Origin: Deltaproteobacteria bacterium
Lineage (GTDB): Bacteria > Myxococcota_C > UBA6777
Length of the DNA stretch: 64,000 nt
Assembly (NCBI GenBank): GCA_002731275.1
Contig: PCBK01000052.1
Coordinates: 531,538-595,537, forward strand
Direction of reading: 5' to 3'
In this document: positions 42,930-52,951 of the stretch, piece after piece
Layout of the letters: every line of letters begins with the position of its first letter
Numbering within the stretch: position 1 is the stretch's first letter
Notes under the pieces: generated by a model
Databases searched by the model: none
The model's input: the letters and a program-made list of their open reading frames with translations, nothing else
Told to the model about the DNA's origin: nothing
Position numbers and translations under genes: made by a program

Positions 42930-45146
42930 TTAGCTAATCACCTCGCGCAACATCGGGAGCAACTTGTGTTTGCGCCTGTGTTTTGCGATCAACGAATTTA
43001 CGTATGTGTAAAATTCGTGGTGCGCTTGTTTGTTTTGCTTGGCAACATCGTAGGCATCTTTGAGCCACGTGATCGCGTCGTCATACTCTTCGGCCCGGAT
43101 CTCATCGATGATCTCTTCTGCCTGTCTTTTGGCCGCCGCGATCGCCCAGGGAGCTTTTGTCTCTTTGGTCCCTTCAAACACAACTCTCACGACTTCTGGC
43201 GTTTTGACATTGTCATTTGCGACACGAATCGCCTCATCGATCATCCCTTCACACAAATAAATTTGCGCGTGGGCTTTTCCGCGATCCATCTCTCTGTTGA
43301 GTCGTTTGAAGAGTTTTTCTTTCAGCTTTGGCCACTTCTTGGCAGACGTTTTATCCCGAATGATCTCGTAGGCTGCGAGTGAAGGGTTGCGTTCAAACAA
43401 AAAGAGCGCCTCTTCAGCCGAGGTTTGTTCTGGTTGAAGGACTTCAGCACAACCTTCAGTCCACTTTTGAAGATCTTCGATGCCAGCACCACCTCGCTTG
43501 ATGCCAAGCTCTGCGACTTGCTGTGCGAGAGTCAGTTGTCCTCGCTGGTGAAGCGCCTTGGCAGCTCGTAGAGCGGCCTGTGCGTCTTCAATACAGTAAG
43601 GTGCTTCTTCCATGATCATGTCAAATCGCTCGAATTGAACGAGCATGAGAAAATAGTCCAGGAGCATTTGTTCGGCGAGCGCGAGGTTAAGAGCCGCGTC
43701 TTCTTCACCGAGGCGACCGAGGACCGCAAATCGAGCACGCGTCACGAGATCAGCGTATGCCGGGCGTCGCCCTCCCCACACAAAGCCAGCGTCTTCAAAA
43801 TCACCGGCCATAGCGTCTTGCAAACGCTCATCTTCCCATCCTTCTTCGATCACAAACATCGCACCGTGGAAAACACGTACGTCCGCTCCCTCAGCAGCTT
43901 TTTGCCACGTCGTGAGCATCTCGCTCCACGTCTCTTGTTCGCCCTCTTCGAAGTCGATGGTCAACAGTGTCTCGACGAGTGTGCTCTCAAAGGTCGTCCA
44001 GAACTCGGGGACGGCTGTATTAAATTTGGAGAGGGTGTCCCAATGTTCGGCCCACTCAGAGATGAAATACTCAAGAATTTTGAGGGCGCGGGTGGGGTCT
44101 TGCGCATCGAGGATGACTTTGACTTGCGCGAGCATATCACGGAAGTCTTCAAAAATCTCCTCAATACACTCCGCTTTTTCGGCACGTTTCGCCTCTTCGA
44201 AGGGGATAAAGATGTCACGTGCGATTTTGCGTGCATTTTTGAGGTTGATTTTTTTGCGCTTTTTGGGGGGACGCGGCTTCTTGGGTGCAGGCGCCTCACG
44301 TTCTTTTCGTGGACGCCCGACTTTTCGCTTCTTCGTAGGCTCTGGCGTCTCCTGCTTGGCCTCTTTTTTCGGCGTTTTCTTGGCCTCTTTTTTGGGAGCC
44401 TCATTTGTGGGCATCGCGAGCTCATCGAGGGAAACAGGTGCTTTTTCGATGATCTTGACGCGTGGTGAACGTTTGGGTTTCTCTTGTGAGCGTTTGGGTT
44501 TCTCTTTGGTCTTTGCAGGGGCGGGCTTGGCGGGTTCCGCTTTGGGTTCAGGGGCTGCTTCAACGACCTTGATCGTTTGCGGAAGAGAGACAGGCTCGAC
44601 AGCTTCTTTTGTCTCGCTGGCAGTGGTCGTCTCGACGACCTCATTTGTCTCGACGGGGACACTTGCCTTAGCAGCGACTGCGACGGGTGCAGGCGTAGGC
44701 ACACTCTCTTTTTGGTTGGGGAGTCGCTGAGCAAGTTCATCATCAAGCCACTCGGAGAATTCTGGGTGGCGCTCGATCCAGGCACTTACAATATCGTGAA
44801 GGGTCTCCTGATTGGCCAGCTTCAAGAGCTCAGCCACAGGAGGTCTTACATCGATAATGCCGGGATTACGAGAACACATAAGGAGCGTCGCGGCGATGTG
44901 CTCACACTCGCGCCAAGGAGACTTGCACTGACACCGGGTTTTTTGGATCGATCCATCATCTTCGAAGAAGATCTCCACTCGGTAAGCCGGGAAGTTAGGC
45001 TCCTGAACATCAGAGACTAGTGTTTGTTCGCGTAAGACAACATGGAAGGTTGTGTTGTTTCCTAAAAGCTTTTCGCCTCTGTCATAAATTTTATTGCCAA
45101 CACGTTTTTTGGTGGCTTCGTCACTCAATGCAAAATGCAATTGCAC
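42930..45146 (-). CDS. SWIM zinc-finger protein with helical repeats
   Basis: Near residue 75 the SWIM motif CQCKSPWRECEH gives the CxC...CxH zinc site, preceded by YRVEIFFEDDGSIQKTR. A Lys/Pro/Glu-rich linker of about 150 residues follows, rich in KPKRSPRVK-type basic segments. The C-terminal 400 residues are alpha-helical repeats. SWIM proteins bind DNA or other proteins; many accompany helicases, though none is nearby. I start at GTG 45146 because AAGGAG lies 8 bases upstream; ATG 45170 is the alternative. The linker could bind nucleic acid. Function unknown. Confidence 0.85.
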   Translation of the reverse strand: MQLHFALSDEATKKRVGNKIYDRGEKLLGNNTTFHVVLREQTLVSDVQEPNFPAYRVEIFFEDDGSIQKTRCQCKSPWRECEHIAATLLMCSRNPGIIDVRPPVAELLKLANQETLHDIVSAWIERHPEFSEWLDDELAQRLPNQKESVPTPAPVAVAAKASVPVETNEVVETTTASETKEAVEPVSLPQTIKVVEAAPEPKAEPAKPAPAKTKEKPKRSQEKPKRSPRVKIIEKAPVSLDELAMPTNEAPKKEAKKTPKKEAKQETPEPTKKRKVGRPRKEREAPAPKKPRPPKKRKKINLKNARKIARDIFIPFEEAKRAEKAECIEEIFEDFRDMLAQVKVILDAQDPTRALKILEYFISEWAEHWDTLSKFNTAVPEFWTTFESTLVETLLTIDFEEGEQETWSEMLTTWQKAAEGADVRVFHGAMFVIEEGWEDERLQDAMAGDFEDAGFVWGGRRPAYADLVTRARFAVLGRLGEEDAALNLALAEQMLLDYFLMLVQFERFDMIMEEAPYCIEDAQAALRAAKALHQRGQLTLAQQVAELGIKRGGAGIEDLQKWTEGCAEVLQPEQTSAEEALFLFERNPSLAAYEIIRDKTSAKKWPKLKEKLFKRLNREMDRGKAHAQIYLCEGMIDEAIRVANDNVKTPEVVRVVFEGTKETKAPWAIAAAKRQAEEIIDEIRAEEYDDAITWLKDAYDVAKQNKQAHHEFYTYVNSLIAKHRRKHKLLPMLREVIS

Positions 45147-45804
45147 GATGTTTCTCCTTAACTCGCTCATGTATGGAGCTATCCTGTGAGAGTGTGTTTT
45201 TTGGTGAGTGTGATGATGAAAACAGTCATCAAACATATACACATCCTTCTGGATGCGGAGTTTGTGGAGCAATCAGTGTCTTCGACCCCGGCATTCTCTA
45301 CATGTAGGAGAGGGAAAGACATTGCAAGCGACGCTCACACCCCAAAAAGGCACAGAAACCAAAGCACCTGGAGACTGAACTTTAACATTCTTTTGAAAAC
45401 ATCCAAGAGCTACTGCAGGACAACAACAATCCACTCTTTCGGTGGTGTGTTTGAAAGGACAATGAAACAGTGAGAACTGTCCCGAATGGTGGCTGTTACA
45501 TTTTTCAGTCACCCTCTGATCTTGTGAACACCTGTGAGTTTCTCCACAAGACAATTGCGGAGTTTTGCAATATTTGCTCTCGGTGTCAAGGGAAAATCGT
45601 CTTTTTTGGGAATCACGTTCATTTTTTCTCGTATTTGTGTTGATATTCTCATATATTGGTGATGTGGTGATGAGTGTCAGTGTATTCGAGCTCAACATAT
45701 CGACACTGCGTTCTCATATGCCGCGTAAGACGAGGCTTTTGCAAAAAAGACCATACAAAGCCAAGTGTATTGTATTGATCGACACAAAACATGTGAGGTT
45801 GTCT
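45147..45804. other. Divergent intergenic region
   Basis: About 650 bases separate the SWIM gene from the PhoD-like gene. An open frame runs into the PhoD gene from 45565, but its sequence before 45805 has no protein-like character. Promoters for both genes must be here; I cannot place them with confidence. Confidence 0.4.
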
Positions 45805-47412
45805 ATGACATCGACATATCCCCCCAATCGTCCATCCAAACTGCGCGCGAGATTGTTTCGGGTATGGTCCCGATTGATGCTGCTTCGCAAAACCTCCTCC
45901 CAGGAACCGGACACACAAATCACACCCTCACCGAGTAAACAACATTGGAGGCGACGTGATTTTTTGGCCATCAGCGCAAAAGCATCTCTGCTGTGGTCTC
46001 TAGGCTTGCAGGCTTGTGGCCCTACAGAGCCAGTCGAGACAGAGGAGGAAAAGCAGCGCAAGGCACGAGAAAAAATCTGCCGCGCAGAGACCTCTCAGGA
46101 CAACGCCAAGGCAAGCACGCTCCAGCCCGAAGCCACGAAGCAAGACGATACGATCTTCTCGTTTGGTGTGCAGTCAGGCGTCATGACCTCTTCAGGAGCG
46201 CTGTTATGGACCTTTGTAGAAGATGATACCCCTAAGCAACTGCGCGTTTGGCGAAAAGCAGAGGGTGACGATAGCATCCAACTCGTGATAGACCGTGAAG
46301 CGACCCCCAAAGAGGGTTTTATCCACGAGACTGTAGAAGGTTTAAAACCAGGTCAGCGTTACCACTTTGCCTTTTTTGCACGCGACAACAACAACGACAC
46401 TGCGCGCTCGCGCATCGGCTCCTTTTACACAGCCTTCGCTGACAACTGTTTACAACCCATTACACTCGCCGCCACCGCATGTACCTATGTTAAGCGATAC
46501 CCTGTCTTCAAGTCACTACAGTGGATGGCGAGGCAAGACATTCATCTCTCTTGTCACCTCGGTGATATGTCATATAACGATGGCGCAGAGACCAAAAAGG
46601 CATTTCATAACAAGTGGAAAAAGACGCTCCAGGCACCGGGCTACCCAGAATTCCTTGCTCACGCCGGACTATACGCGACATGGGATGATCACGAGAGCAC
46701 TGACAACAGCAAGCTATATGACAAACCAGCGTCCTTTCGCGAGCTCGCCCGTGACAGTTACTTCCAACATACAGTCCAACCGCAAAATCTGCCGAACAAG
46801 CGCTTTTGGTCGAGTTATCGTTGGGGAACCACCGCAGAGTTTTTTGTCCTCGACTGTCGTGGAGAACGCCAACCAGACAAAAATATTTACATCAGTCAAG
46901 AGCAAATGGACTGGCTGAAAAAAAGTCTCAAAGAGAGCCCCTGTCATTTTAAGATCTTGCTCAACTCCGTCCCTATCATCAAATTCACGCCTATCTGGAT
47001 TGTCGCAGAGGACGACCGCTGGGAAGGATATCACAACCAACGCGAAGAGCTATTGGACCATATCACGACGCAAAAGATCTCCAATGTTTGGTTCTTGGGA
47101 GGAGACTATCACATCGGTGTCGTGGCCAAGGTTGAGCGCGAAGGTCCTCGCAGCAACTTGTGGGAGATCCTCGTGGGACCAGGAGGCAATCACCCCCCAG
47201 AGGTGCTCGCCAACGTCCTCGGAAGCATGGAAGGAAACGAAGAGGCGATTGCACCGCCCGATCAATTTAAGTATATCGCAGGAAAAGCTGCCGCGACCCT
47301 CATCACATTCGACCCCATCGAAGACACTGTCCACGTCAAATTTGTCGACCCAGAGACCGAAAAAGTCGACTTTGAAACCACCCTCTCTCAAGATCCCAAA
47401 AAGCTCGCGTAA
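45805..47412 (+). CDS. PhoD-like phosphatase, Tat-exported lipoprotein
   Basis: The 535-residue product has a twin-arginine signal (RRRDFLAISAKASLLWSLGLQACG) that also ends in a lipobox-like Cys. It continues with a PhoD N-terminal beta domain (SGVMTSSGALLWTFV), then metal-binding motifs: LGDMSYNDG, ATWDDHESTDN, and GGDYHIG. PhoD enzymes are periplasmic phosphodiesterases/alkaline phosphatases using iron and calcium. AGGT lies 6 bases before ATG 45805, and the signal is about 50 residues downstream, a long n-region. It should act on the outer face of a membrane. Confidence 0.9.
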   Translation: MTSTYPPNRPSKLRARLFRVWSRLMLLRKTSSQEPDTQITPSPSKQHWRRRDFLAISAKASLLWSLGLQACGPTEPVETEEEKQRKAREKICRAETSQDNAKASTLQPEATKQDDTIFSFGVQSGVMTSSGALLWTFVEDDTPKQLRVWRKAEGDDSIQLVIDREATPKEGFIHETVEGLKPGQRYHFAFFARDNNNDTARSRIGSFYTAFADNCLQPITLAATACTYVKRYPVFKSLQWMARQDIHLSCHLGDMSYNDGAETKKAFHNKWKKTLQAPGYPEFLAHAGLYATWDDHESTDNSKLYDKPASFRELARDSYFQHTVQPQNLPNKRFWSSYRWGTTAEFFVLDCRGERQPDKNIYISQEQMDWLKKSLKESPCHFKILLNSVPIIKFTPIWIVAEDDRWEGYHNQREELLDHITTQKISNVWFLGGDYHIGVVAKVEREGPRSNLWEILVGPGGNHPPEVLANVLGSMEGNEEAIAPPDQFKYIAGKAAATLITFDPIEDTVHVKFVDPETEKVDFETTLSQDPKKLA

Positions 47413-47434
47413 ATGGCTCTTTCTTGGATGTTCC

Positions 47435-49066
47435 TTACTGTTGCAACTCAACGGCTTTGAGTCGCAGTCGTTGTGTTGTAAAAGTGACTGAAAAAGTGCG
47501 CGGCTTATATTCGGGAAGGCGCATGACGACCGAAACAGTCTCCCCCGGACGCCCGCGGATGATGCAGGGCGTGACACCGACCACTTTATCTCCCACACTG
47601 ACGATCGCGCCGTTGGGGTTAGAATGTAACATGACCGACACTTTAGTGTTTAATAGAGAAGGTTTCTTTCGGCGTACTGCGGGGACTTTTCCGCGCACCA
47701 CACGACGTAATAGAGGTGTTTCTTTTGTGGCTCCCTTTCGCATCTGGACGACCCACCAACTCACGCCGACACCAAGCCCTACACAGCCAAGCACAATCGC
47801 CAACCAAAAGAGTATAGAACGTCCCTGACTGGCGCGCCCTCCCCCATCGACCTCTCCCATACCAAATGCAGCTCCCTTTCTCGACGCCTTGGACTGCTTT
47901 TCCAATTCGTATTGAAAGGTCATCGCCTCCTTGAACTGCCCCCAAAACATTTTCGCGTCCTTAGGACGGTCTTCTGGGCTTTTTGAGAGCGCGATAGCAA
48001 AAAACTCTTCGAGCTGAGGATGCCAAGGACGTTGAGGGACGACATCTTGTAGCAAAGGAGGAAGATCTTGTGCGTGCTGACGAATTAACACCCCGAAACT
48101 CTTTCCACGAAAAGGAGGGGCGCCCGTCAAACACTGATACAAAATAATCGCCAATGAATACAGATCTGTTCGACCATCAATGTCGCGAACATGCACGTCA
48201 GCTTGCTCAGGAGCCATATAAGTAGGAGAGCCCAAACACACACCAGACTGTGTCAAATTCACTTCATCTTCGACCGTTGCGATACCAAAGTCGATCAGTT
48301 TTGCGACCTCTTTTCCACGGTGATCAGTGCTTAGGATAATATTAGATGGTTTAATATCGCGGTGTACAATGCCCTGCTGATGGATCAGTTGAAGCGCTGA
48401 ACATAATTGCTTCGCCACGCGCATAATCCGCTTAAGAGGAAGCGTTTGACTCCGCTGTTTCGCAAGGGTCATCTGTAGACTGTCCCCATCGAGATACTCC
48501 ATCACGATGTAGTATCCATATCCTTCCAGCCAGCCAAAGTCGGAGAGCTGTACAACATTCTCATGTCGGATCTGTGCGATGGAGCGCGCTTCACGACGAA
48601 AACGTTCGATGATATCGGGACGCTTTTGTTGATCGAGATTCAACATCTTGATGGCAAAGGATGTTCTCAATTCGGGATGTTCGGCGCGATACACAGAACC
48701 ATACCCACCTGCCCCCAAGACCTCTACGATCTGGAGGTTACCGATCACGTGACCGATCAGAGGATCATTTTGGACCTTTCGCTTTTTGCGCACACGCTGT
48801 GTGTGATCACCACGATGAGGTGAATGAGGCTCACTGCGTCGGTTGCTACGACGCAAGCCTGCGTTCTTTTTCCTCGCGACAGGCGCACGCGCACCGACCT
48901 CCTTTTTGAGAGCGTAGAGCATCGCGTCATCTTTTGCCATCGTATGATCGAGCATATTGGCCCGCTCTTCAGGACTCAACATCTTCGTCTCAGGAAGCAC
49001 CGAAGGTTGCTCATCCTCTTCTGGTGGGCGTCCTTGGGGCTCTTCACGCTCTCGTGCTCGACTCAT
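47435..49066 (-). CDS. Hanks-type Ser/Thr kinase with PEGA tail
   Basis: The 543-residue product has a disordered, basic N-terminal region of about 105 residues, then a kinase domain: Gly-rich loop VLGAGGYGSVYRAE, FAIKML with the Lys, HRDIKPSNIIL, DFGIATVED and MAPEQADV. A transmembrane segment lies at about residues 425-445 (FWLAIVLGCVGLGVGVSWWVV) and one PEGA domain ends the protein (SNPNGAIVSVGDKVVGVTP). The kinase is complete. It is transcribed away from the dusC-like gene and is probably a transmembrane signal transducer. Confidence 0.93.
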   Translation of the reverse strand: MSRAREREEPQGRPPEEDEQPSVLPETKMLSPEERANMLDHTMAKDDAMLYALKKEVGARAPVARKKNAGLRRSNRRSEPHSPHRGDHTQRVRKKRKVQNDPLIGHVIGNLQIVEVLGAGGYGSVYRAEHPELRTSFAIKMLNLDQQKRPDIIERFRREARSIAQIRHENVVQLSDFGWLEGYGYYIVMEYLDGDSLQMTLAKQRSQTLPLKRIMRVAKQLCSALQLIHQQGIVHRDIKPSNIILSTDHRGKEVAKLIDFGIATVEDEVNLTQSGVCLGSPTYMAPEQADVHVRDIDGRTDLYSLAIILYQCLTGAPPFRGKSFGVLIRQHAQDLPPLLQDVVPQRPWHPQLEEFFAIALSKSPEDRPKDAKMFWGQFKEAMTFQYELEKQSKASRKGAAFGMGEVDGGGRASQGRSILFWLAIVLGCVGLGVGVSWWVVQMRKGATKETPLLRRVVRGKVPAVRRKKPSLLNTKVSVMLHSNPNGAIVSVGDKVVGVTPCIIRGRPGETVSVVMRLPEYKPRTFSVTFTTQRLRLKAVELQQ

Positions 49067-49312
49067 TCAACTCAAGCCTTTCGTATAAAATAAGTGCGGT
49101 ATACTCGGATACAACCGCAAGAATTGACGTTGCCATGCTTGCTCACAAAAGGACGCCGCAATATATCACAATCCTCTAGGAAGTGAAACGTCTCATCAAC
49201 ACCACTTTCAGTGAGAGACTTGACGCATCTCGACGCGCCAGATATGAGACAAAGACGAGCCTATTTGCTCGCCATGACACAAAAAGTCACCTCACCACAG
49301 GAAAGACACACC

Positions 49313-50329
49313 ATGCACATTCACCTCGCCCCCATGGAAGGGGTTGTTGACTCAATCATGCGCCGACTGCTCACCGACATTGGTGGGTTTGATGCCTGTG
49401 TGACGGAGTTTCTTCGTGTCACCAACACACTGCTCCCGGCCAAGTTGTTTTACAAACACTGCCCCGAACTACACACCAAGTGTCATACCCACGCAGGTAC
49501 ACCTGTACTCTACCAACTGCTCGGTGGAATTCCAGAACATCTCGCAGAGAATGCACTCCGCGCAGTGGAGCTTGGCGCCGTTGGCATCGATCTCAATTTT
49601 GGATGCCCTGCCAAGAAAGTCAATTCCCATGATGGTGGCGCTGTTCTCCTACGAGAGCCACAACGTCTATACGATATCATTCAGTGTGTACGTGCACACA
49701 TCCCAGAAGACATTCCAGTGAGCGCAAAGATAAGACTTGGATACGAAGATAAATCCCTCGCGCTCGACATCGCAAGAGCGACAGATGAAGCAGGCTCCAG
49801 TCATCTCACGGTCCACGCACGCACCAAAGTCGAAGGGTACAAACCTCCTGCACATTGGGAGTGGATCGCACGTATTCGCGAAGTCGTCTCTCTGCCAGTC
49901 ATCGCGAATGGCGACATCTGGTGCCTCGAAGATTACATACGCTGTCGTGAGATCACTGGCTGTGAAGATGTCATGCTCGGACGAGGTGCCCTCGCCCGCC
50001 CCGATCTCGCGCTACAAATCAAACACCACATCAACAACACTCCATACACACCAGCGAGCTGGGCACAGACTATTTCATGGGTCGATCACATGTTTCGGAT
50101 CTATAGAAACATCGACGATCGCTTTGCTGTCAGACGTGTCAAACAGTGGTTGCGTATGCTTGGAAAAGGACACCACAAAGCCGTTGAGTTCTTTGCCACC
50201 GCAAAACGACTGACAGACGCCGACGCCATGCAACAAGCGATCCTCTCGGAGCAAGGACTCCCCCACTCTCTTCATACAGAGATCACATCAGATGAGCTAG
50301 AGCACTTCAAAGCGACACTTCAGCCTTGA
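49313..50329 (+). CDS. dusC: tRNA-dihydrouridine synthase, DusC-like
   Basis: The 338-residue product begins HIHLAPMEGVVDSIMRRLLTDIGGFD, as DusC does, and has NFGCPAKKVN with the catalytic Cys, HARTKVEGYKP and IANGDIWCLEDY, the FMN- and tRNA-binding regions. The enzyme reduces uridine in the D loop of tRNA (position 16 in E. coli) using NADPH. AGGAAAG lies 7 bases before ATG 49313; earlier in-frame starts lack a binding site. Its presence fits normal tRNA maturation and does not by itself connect it to the permuted tRNA-like unit 9 kb away. Confidence 0.92.
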   Translation: MHIHLAPMEGVVDSIMRRLLTDIGGFDACVTEFLRVTNTLLPAKLFYKHCPELHTKCHTHAGTPVLYQLLGGIPEHLAENALRAVELGAVGIDLNFGCPAKKVNSHDGGAVLLREPQRLYDIIQCVRAHIPEDIPVSAKIRLGYEDKSLALDIARATDEAGSSHLTVHARTKVEGYKPPAHWEWIARIREVVSLPVIANGDIWCLEDYIRCREITGCEDVMLGRGALARPDLALQIKHHINNTPYTPASWAQTISWVDHMFRIYRNIDDRFAVRRVKQWLRMLGKGHHKAVEFFATAKRLTDADAMQQAILSEQGLPHSLHTEITSDELEHFKATLQP

Positions 50330-50415
50330 GTTGTGAGGACATCACGTGAGTTGGCTGGAAGAAGACAAAGGATTGTTGTGGGAAATATGAGGAGGAAGAG
50401 AGGAGAGAGTGGAGA

Positions 50416-51516
50416 TCAGGGGTTATCCCAACGATTCCAGGTAAAGCGACATCCCCAGCGGCTGTAGTTTGCGCGCGCTGCGTTGGTACGAGCGGACCAA
50501 CGACGGAACTTGCGACGCAGACGACGACAACGACGGGAGTAGGAGCCACGGTAGCGACGGCATCGGGACCAACGCGCGAGATAGCGGTTGCGGATACGTC
50601 GCCAACTTCGGACCTGACTGGCCAAGGAGCGACATTTTGCAGCGCGGTATGAACCACCGGTGGGTGGTGCTTCGGAGCTTGGAGGAGGTGTGGTAGGTGC
50701 TCCCCAAGGGCTATCCCAGCGGTTCCAAGTAAAGCGACATCCCCAGCGGCTGTAGTTTGCACGTGCTGCGTTGGTACGCGCAGACCATGAACGAAACTTA
50801 CGACGCAAGCGACGACAACGACGGGAGTAGGAGCCACTATGGCGACGGCATCGGGACCAACGCGCGAGATAGCGGTTGCGAATGCTGCGCCAAGTGGTTA
50901 CCTGATTGGCCAAGGAGCGACACTTCGCAGCTTGGTAAGTTGAGCCACCATTTCCAGCCCATGGATCATTCCACTGGTTCCAGGAAAAACGACATCCCCA
51001 ACGACTATAATTGGCACGTGCAGCGTTGACGTTTCGATACCATGCGTTGACACGTCGACGAAGGTACTGACACTTCGAAGAGAGTGAACCTCGACGCCAC
51101 TTACATCGTTTCCAACGTGCGATGTAGCGGTTGCGGATACGTCGCCAAGAAGCGACCTGTCTCGCGAGTGAGCGGCACTTTGACGCACGGTAGGTACCAC
51201 TTCCACCTCCGGGACCGTCCCAACGATTCCAGGTAAAGTGGCACCGCCAACGTCTGTAGTCAGCGCGTGCAGCGTTGGTGCGTGCAGACCAACGACGGAA
51301 CTTGCGACGCAGGCGACGACATTTACGGGAGTAGGAACCACGATAACGACGGCATCGGGACCAGCGTGCGAGATAGCGGTTGCGAATACGACGCCAACTT
51401 TGGACACGATTACGCAAACGATCACATTGGAGTGAAGCGTCCGCTTGTGCAGGCATCGCGATACCGATACCTGCGAGCATCAACACACTCAGTCCAGCGA
51501 TTATAAACTGTTTCAT
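50416..51516 (-). CDS. Secreted Arg/Trp/Cys-rich four-repeat protein
   Basis: The 366-residue product has a signal peptide (MKQFIIAGLSVLMLAGIGIAMPAQADA) and four repeats of about 75-80 residues. Each has the pattern C-R-S-L-(A)-x-Q-V-x-S-W-R-R-I-R-N-R-Y-L-A-R-W-S-R-C-R-R, then SYSRRCRRLRRKFRRWSARTNAARANYSRWGCRFTWNRWD. Arg and Trp are very abundant, and five Cys per repeat suggest disulfides. The spacer before the fourth copy is PTTPPPSSEAPPTGG. The DNA of the copies is nearly identical, pointing to recent duplication or conversion. A strongly cationic exported protein could bind DNA, LPS or polyphosphate; this is inference and I do not recognise the family. Confidence 0.85.
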   Translation of the reverse strand: MKQFIIAGLSVLMLAGIGIAMPAQADASLQCDRLRNRVQSWRRIRNRYLARWSRCRRYRGSYSRKCRRLRRKFRRWSARTNAARADYRRWRCHFTWNRWDGPGGGSGTYRASKCRSLARQVASWRRIRNRYIARWKRCKWRRGSLSSKCQYLRRRVNAWYRNVNAARANYSRWGCRFSWNQWNDPWAGNGGSTYQAAKCRSLANQVTTWRSIRNRYLARWSRCRRHSGSYSRRCRRLRRKFRSWSARTNAARANYSRWGCRFTWNRWDSPWGAPTTPPPSSEAPPTGGSYRAAKCRSLASQVRSWRRIRNRYLARWSRCRRYRGSYSRRCRRLRRKFRRWSARTNAARANYSRWGCRFTWNRWDNP

Positions 51517-51866
51517 CTAACCTCCTTCATATTGAACCGAAAGTCGCGGGCCCAACTATCCGATCAAAAAAAACCCTTTATGGGCAGAATACAAACGACT
51601 GATGTTCCGTCTCTTCTTGTGGCAACACGGAAAAGACATCTTGTTGTCAGGCTATCGCGAGAAAGCCTAGCCGAGAAATCACAAAAAGGCAAATAACGTT
51701 GTCATGACACATCACACATACGTCCGTCACTTCCTTTTCACAAAAAGAGCGACAACTTGTGTGTGGAAAGTCTCTGTACATTCAGTCCCGATCTGTGTAT
51801 CTCACACCTTGGACTCTGTTGCCTATCATTTGATTCAATTTGTTTTTGAGAAAGCAAGGAACTTTC
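51517..51866. other. Divergent intergenic region
   Basis: About 350 bases between the divergent repeat-protein gene and P-loop gene. No gene or terminator is visible. Ribosome-binding site AAGGAA precedes the P-loop gene. Confidence 0.4.
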
Positions 51867-52937
51867 ATGTCTGCCAAAACTGACACACGAAAAATCAAAA
51901 CACGAGAAACGATTACAGTTGATAAATTATCGTCTTCGACCAAACGCCTTGATATCGGATTTGAAGTAGAAGTCGGCGATCCCAAAGATCACCAGATCGG
52001 TGATCTTGTCGTCGTCCGCACACTCACAGATAATGCCCACTACAACCGCCTGGAGCTACGTAGTGGCCGCATGGCACGTATCAAAGTCCATGATGTCCTA
52101 CTCGGCGTCCTTGGAAAACGCCGCGCGCTCAAGGGTTTTGTCGGCGATGTCCCAGCCAAACTGCAGACTGGTGACAAACTCCACTTGCTCAACCTTGGGG
52201 GCCTTATTGGTCGATGTTCAGGACGCTTTCACGGCTTAGGACGTCCCATTCAAGTCGAGTTCCTTGGTAGCGTTGTGCGCAATGGAAAACCACTCAACAT
52301 TCAACAAGCTGCGCTCGAACCCCACCCTGAAAATGTGGACTTTCCGCCACTCATCATCGTCGCAGGGACCGCGATGAACTCGGGAAAGACACAGGTCATC
52401 ACGGAGGTGATCAAGCAGTTTACGAGAAATGGCTACAAGGTATCAGGTGCCAAGCTGACAGGGGTCGCCGCACAGCGAGACCTTCTCAACATGGAAGACC
52501 ACGGCGCCGTTGAGACGTTGAGTTTCCTTGATTGCGGATTTCCATCCACTGTTGGGATCGATGACATCGGCCCACTTACACGCACTATCCTTCACCATCT
52601 TAACAAAAACAACCCTGACATCGTCGCGATCGAGCTTGGTGATGGTTTGCTTGGCGATTACAACGTCGCCAACCTCTTCGACCACGATGACATCCGCAGA
52701 GCGTGCGCAGCGATGATTTTGTGCGCGGGTAACTTTGTCGGTGCACTCGGTGGTATTCACGTGTTGCGCGAAAAATACATGCCTGTCAACATCGTCTCCG
52801 GTCCCTGCACTGACAGTAAAATGGGCGTCAAATTCATCAAAAAACAATTCGCATTACCAAGCGCCAATGCCATCAACGATGGAGAGCGCCTCTTCGAGCT
52901 CGTCCAAACACAAATTGAGCAGTGGAGAAACGGCTAA
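51867..52937 (+). CDS. P-loop NTPase of unknown function (DUF1611/MobB-like)
   Basis: The 356-residue product has an N-terminal beta domain of about 150 residues (GDLVVVRTLTDNAHYNRLEL) and a C-terminal nucleotide-binding domain with Walker A VAGTAMNSGKTQVI near residue 175, KLTGVAAQRDLL, and an ELGDGLLGDYN stretch. The arrangement resembles DUF1611-type and MobB-like P-loop proteins of cofactor or dipeptide metabolism. AAGGAA is 7 bases before the ATG. No cofactor genes are nearby, so the substrate is open. Confidence 0.75.
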   Translation: MSAKTDTRKIKTRETITVDKLSSSTKRLDIGFEVEVGDPKDHQIGDLVVVRTLTDNAHYNRLELRSGRMARIKVHDVLLGVLGKRRALKGFVGDVPAKLQTGDKLHLLNLGGLIGRCSGRFHGLGRPIQVEFLGSVVRNGKPLNIQQAALEPHPENVDFPPLIIVAGTAMNSGKTQVITEVIKQFTRNGYKVSGAKLTGVAAQRDLLNMEDHGAVETLSFLDCGFPSTVGIDDIGPLTRTILHHLNKNNPDIVAIELGDGLLGDYNVANLFDHDDIRRACAAMILCAGNFVGALGGIHVLREKYMPVNIVSGPCTDSKMGVKFIKKQFALPSANAINDGERLFELVQTQIEQWRNG

Positions 52938-52951
52938 GCCATAACACACGC

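Noticed and set aside
45565..45804. Longer N-terminus of the PhoD-like protein
   Set aside because: No signal or ribosome-binding site; ATG 45805 with AGGT before it keeps the Tat signal in range.
50469..51506. Plus-strand frames across the repeat protein gene
   Set aside because: They are antisense shadows of the near-identical Arg/Trp-rich repeats.
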